Positions 7,205 to 8,514 of a stretch of DNA of 8,514 nt are shown here, in pieces. The DNA is from Bacteroides sp. (GTDB taxonomy: Bacteria > Bacteroidota > Bacteroidia > Bacteroidales > Bacteroidaceae), in assembly GCA_019414725.1 (NCBI GenBank), contig DXLM01000099.1, positions 1-8,514 on the forward strand, in the 5' to 3' direction. The notes below the pieces were generated by a model. It worked only from the letters and a program-made list of their open reading frames with translations. It searched no databases and was not told where the DNA came from. Position 1 is the first letter of the stretch, and each line of letters begins with the position of its first letter. The position numbers and the translations under genes were made by a program.

Positions 7205-7474
7205 TGAATATGGTTGTTTTGTTATTAGGGAATATAACGAAACTGCTTATAGTTAGTTGTTTGTACTTGTGTGCAGCTTAACCAACTATCAATATTATTA
7301 ATGTATTTAGATGAGGAAGAATGTTATAAAGTTATCCTTCCTGTTGTTTATTGTGCCGGATACAAGGTGATGTACATGTCTGGTTTGTTGGGGAAAGTGT
7401 AGAAATATTCTACAATGAAAATGTGGATCTTTTTCTTTGAAAATAGCTTATTCTTAATGTATTTAACTGATAAT
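7205..7474 (+). other. spacer downstream of ttcA, no convincing gene
   Basis: This stretch holds no clear gene. A weak stem is formed by 7249-7258 and 7280-7289 (nine pairs, one A-C mismatch, 21-base loop). Two very short frames exist: 7210-7281 (23 residues, hydrophobic, MVVLLLGNITKLLIVSC at its start) and 7301-7402 (33 residues, MYLDEEECYKVILPVV at its start). Neither has a recognisable ribosome binding site, promoter box or family, and either may be chance. The stretch may simply be a long ttcA 3' untranslated region ending at the hairpin at 7475. Confidence 0.4.
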
Positions 7475-7515
7475 CAAAGCCTGTCTTGTTTTGGCATAGG
7501 CTTTGTTTTCTCTTT
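7475..7515 (+). terminator. hairpin with T-rich tail, likely intrinsic terminator
   Basis: CAAAGCCT (7475-7482) pairs perfectly with AGGCTTTG (7498-7505) across a 15-base loop, followed by TTTTCTCTTT. This is the layout of a rho-independent terminator on the rightward strand. It lies 270 bases after ttcA and 44 bases before the 58-residue ORF. It could end the ttcA transcript or act as a leader attenuator for the small gene. Confidence 0.55.
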
Positions 7516-7548
7516 GTCATAAGAATAACCATTTAAATATATTAGGAT

Positions 7549-7725
7549 ATGAGAAAGTTTTTTGTTGTGTTAGTATGGGTAATGGGATTAGGACTTGCAG
7601 CGTTGTTTGCCAAAGATATAGTACGTGGAGTGAAGAATGTGATTGCGATAAATCATTTTACCCCTGTTGAGGTGAATAATGCTCCAACAGGATGGCATCA
7701 AGACTTGTGTTGTTATCTTAATTAA
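7549..7725 (+). CDS. hypothetical 58-residue secreted or membrane-anchored peptide
   Basis: I do not recognise this gene. The ATG at 7549 opens a 58-codon frame ending at TAA 7723-7725. The protein starts MRKFFVVLVWVMGLGLAALF: two basic residues, then about 17 hydrophobic ones and a possible cleavage site at FA/KD (after residue 21). It can therefore be a signal peptide or a single membrane helix. The rest (residues 22-58) is polar and mixed, ending GWHQDLCCYLN with adjacent cysteines near the terminus. The sequence AGGA just before the ATG is too close for a normal Shine-Dalgarno site. A hairpin with T-tail lies upstream and a long hairpin downstream, so it looks like an independently bounded unit. 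The N-terminal charge and hydrophobic pattern argue for a real protein; function unknown. Confidence 0.55.
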   Translation: MRKFFVVLVWVMGLGLAALFAKDIVRGVKNVIAINHFTPVEVNNAPTGWHQDLCCYLN

Positions 7726-7756
7726 TTTGCCGTCATAGAGATTTTGTTCATAATTG

Positions 7757-7798
7757 AAATTGGAAACAACTGTTTTTTATGGCAGCTGTTTCCAATTT
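7757..7798. terminator. 16-bp-stem hairpin between convergent small genes
   Basis: Positions 7757-7772 pair with 7783-7798 around a 10-base loop. There is one mismatch (A7769 with C7786) on the rightward RNA, which becomes a G-U pair in the leftward RNA, so the stem is unbroken there. It sits 31 bases after the 58-residue ORF and 99 bases after the stop of the leftward 73-residue ORF, suiting a shared terminator. The tail on the right (ATTTGTATTC) is only moderately U-rich. Confidence 0.55.
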
Positions 7799-7897
7799 AT
7801 TTGTATTCAGTTGTCCTTATACTCTTTTCGCCAAGTGATTTTTGTACACTAGCCTAGGACAAATGTAAAATAGTAAAGGGGATTGGATGAATAGTTA

Positions 7898-8119
7898 TTA
7901 ATGAATGTTTTTAATGTCATCCTGTACTATCTGATCCATTTCTTTCATTAGTTTTTTGGGATTCTTTTTAGGGGAGAATCCTTTATCTTTTTCTTCATGC
8001 AAAAGATTTGTTTCAGTTATGTTCTCACTCCAGTCTTCGAACATATTTGTTGCCGGTTGTCCTGATAATGTTACATTCTCTTCTGCAATAGGGACATTTC
8101 TCTCAATAATTTTTTCCAT
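7898..8119 (-). CDS. hypothetical 73-residue hydrophilic protein
   Basis: I recognise no family. The frame runs from ATG 8119 to TAA at 7898. The protein is hydrophilic and highly charged, with no signal peptide or membrane segment, so it is expected in the cytoplasm. The N-terminal half is acidic and polar (IERNVPIAEENVTLSGQPAT), and the C-terminal half has a basic patch (FSPKKNPKKLMKEM) followed by a short acidic helix (DQIVQDDIKNIH). It stands alone; no exact TAnnTTTG box is found in the 80 bases upstream. A leftward -7-like box (7860-7867) lies beyond its stop and so does not serve it. The start is supported only by being the first ATG of the frame. It could be a lineage-specific small protein or a chance frame. 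Confidence 0.5.
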   Translation of the reverse strand: MEKIIERNVPIAEENVTLSGQPATNMFEDWSENITETNLLHEEKDKGFSPKKNPKKLMKEMDQIVQDDIKNIH

Positions 8120-8471
8120 AATCTAATCTATTTATTGTTTTCTAGATGACAAATACGGGTAGAAATGGTTTAATGATTTAATAAAGTTTGAAGTTTGTGA
8201 TAAATAGAAAGTTCTTGAACAAGCTAGCAAGACTTTATTTGCGGGCAATGTTTTATTTCTTTTTTTAAATGACTTTGCCTTGTAAAGAGTGCTTCTCTGT
8301 CCTTTCAATTGAAAAACAAGTTTTTAAAAAGCGGTTTTTTCGGTCTGTTTGAGGTTCATCTGCAAAATCGTGGGGAAGGACTTTGGTTCTTGAAGGATTG
8401 TTTTGTTCTCTGACAGCTTTCAGAAATGTTCTTGACGTATCAGTTTTTCTCTTGAGGAAGTTCGGATGTTT

Positions 8472-8487
8472 ATGCCCTCATGCCCTC
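8472..8487. repeat. tandem octamer ATGCCCTC x2
   Basis: ATGCCCTC occurs at 8472-8479 and again immediately at 8480-8487, read on the other strand as GAGGGCAT twice. Only two copies are visible. A short GC-rich tandem like this in AT-rich spacer is noticeable but has no assigned role. Confidence 0.6.
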
Positions 8488-8490
8488 ACT

Positions 8491-8505
8491 GTCTGTATAA
8501 CAGAC
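8491..8505. repeat. short inverted repeat GTCTGT-ATA-ACAGAC
   Basis: GTCTGT (8491-8496) and ACAGAC (8500-8505) are exact reverse complements with a 3-base centre. The length and symmetry suit a dimeric regulator site, but a 6-bp arm can arise by chance and no adjacent gene is visible in the window. Confidence 0.4.
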
Positions 8506-8514
8506 TAATTATAA

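Larger units (their letters stand above)
8120..8514. other. AT-rich stretch without a convincing gene
   Basis: No complete ATG-started gene of useful length is visible on either strand. Positions 8303-8314 (TTTCAATTGAAA) are a 12-bp perfect palindrome. A leftward frame with no ATG is open for 70 codons (8477 down to the TAA at 8265). Base composition becomes less AT-rich after about 8335. The far right carries a tandem octamer and a small inverted repeat, perhaps marking the edge of a different locus beyond the window. Confidence 0.4.

Noticed and set aside
7549..8119. Toxin-antitoxin pair made of the two small genes
   Set aside because: The genes are convergent rather than in an operon, are separated by 172 bases with a hairpin, and neither shows a known toxin or antitoxin motif.
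1..8514. CRISPR array, tRNA, rRNA or insertion sequence
   Set aside because: No regularly spaced repeats, no cloverleaf with a T-arm GGTTCGA-like element, and no transposase or terminal inverted repeats were seen.

Overview
The window looks like chromosomal DNA of a Bacteroidales gut bacterium, most likely Bacteroides or Phocaeicola. The evidence is an AT-rich base composition, protein sequences that read like Bacteroidetes family members, weak Shine-Dalgarno signals, and exact matches to the Bacteroidota -7 promoter box TAnnTTTG in the divergent region near 6340-6425. The genus is an inference.

Layout: positions 1-6305 are a leftward run of genes. From its upstream end it holds a secreted TPR/PD40 protein, a short NfeD-type membrane protein and the flotillin-like protein floA (together resembling a membrane-microdomain operon), then a uridine-phosphorylase-type nucleoside phosphorylase, a GAF-type free methionine-(R)-sulfoxide reductase, and mnmE (tRNA modification GTPase), whose last one or two codons lie beyond the left edge. 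A divergent promoter region (6306-6448) separates these from a rightward ttcA-like PP-loop tRNA thiolase (6449-7204). The region is otherwise housekeeping: two tRNA wobble/thiolation enzymes, a nucleoside salvage enzyme, an oxidative-damage repair enzyme and envelope proteins.

The last 1.3 kb is gene-poor. It holds a hairpin with a T-rich tail, an unrecognised 58-residue secreted or membrane peptide gene (7549-7725), a long hairpin, an unrecognised 73-residue leftward gene (7898-8119), and a final stretch of about 400 bases with no convincing gene. That final stretch contains a 70-codon ATG-less open frame, a tandem octamer and a small inverted repeat at the right edge.

The most unusual signal is a perfect, spacer-less 50-bp palindrome (1189-1238) inside the mnmE coding region. 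It lies at the end of a roughly 30-residue insertion in the N-terminal domain and keeps the reading frame. I see no CRISPR array, tRNA, rRNA, insertion sequence or complete new multi-gene system.
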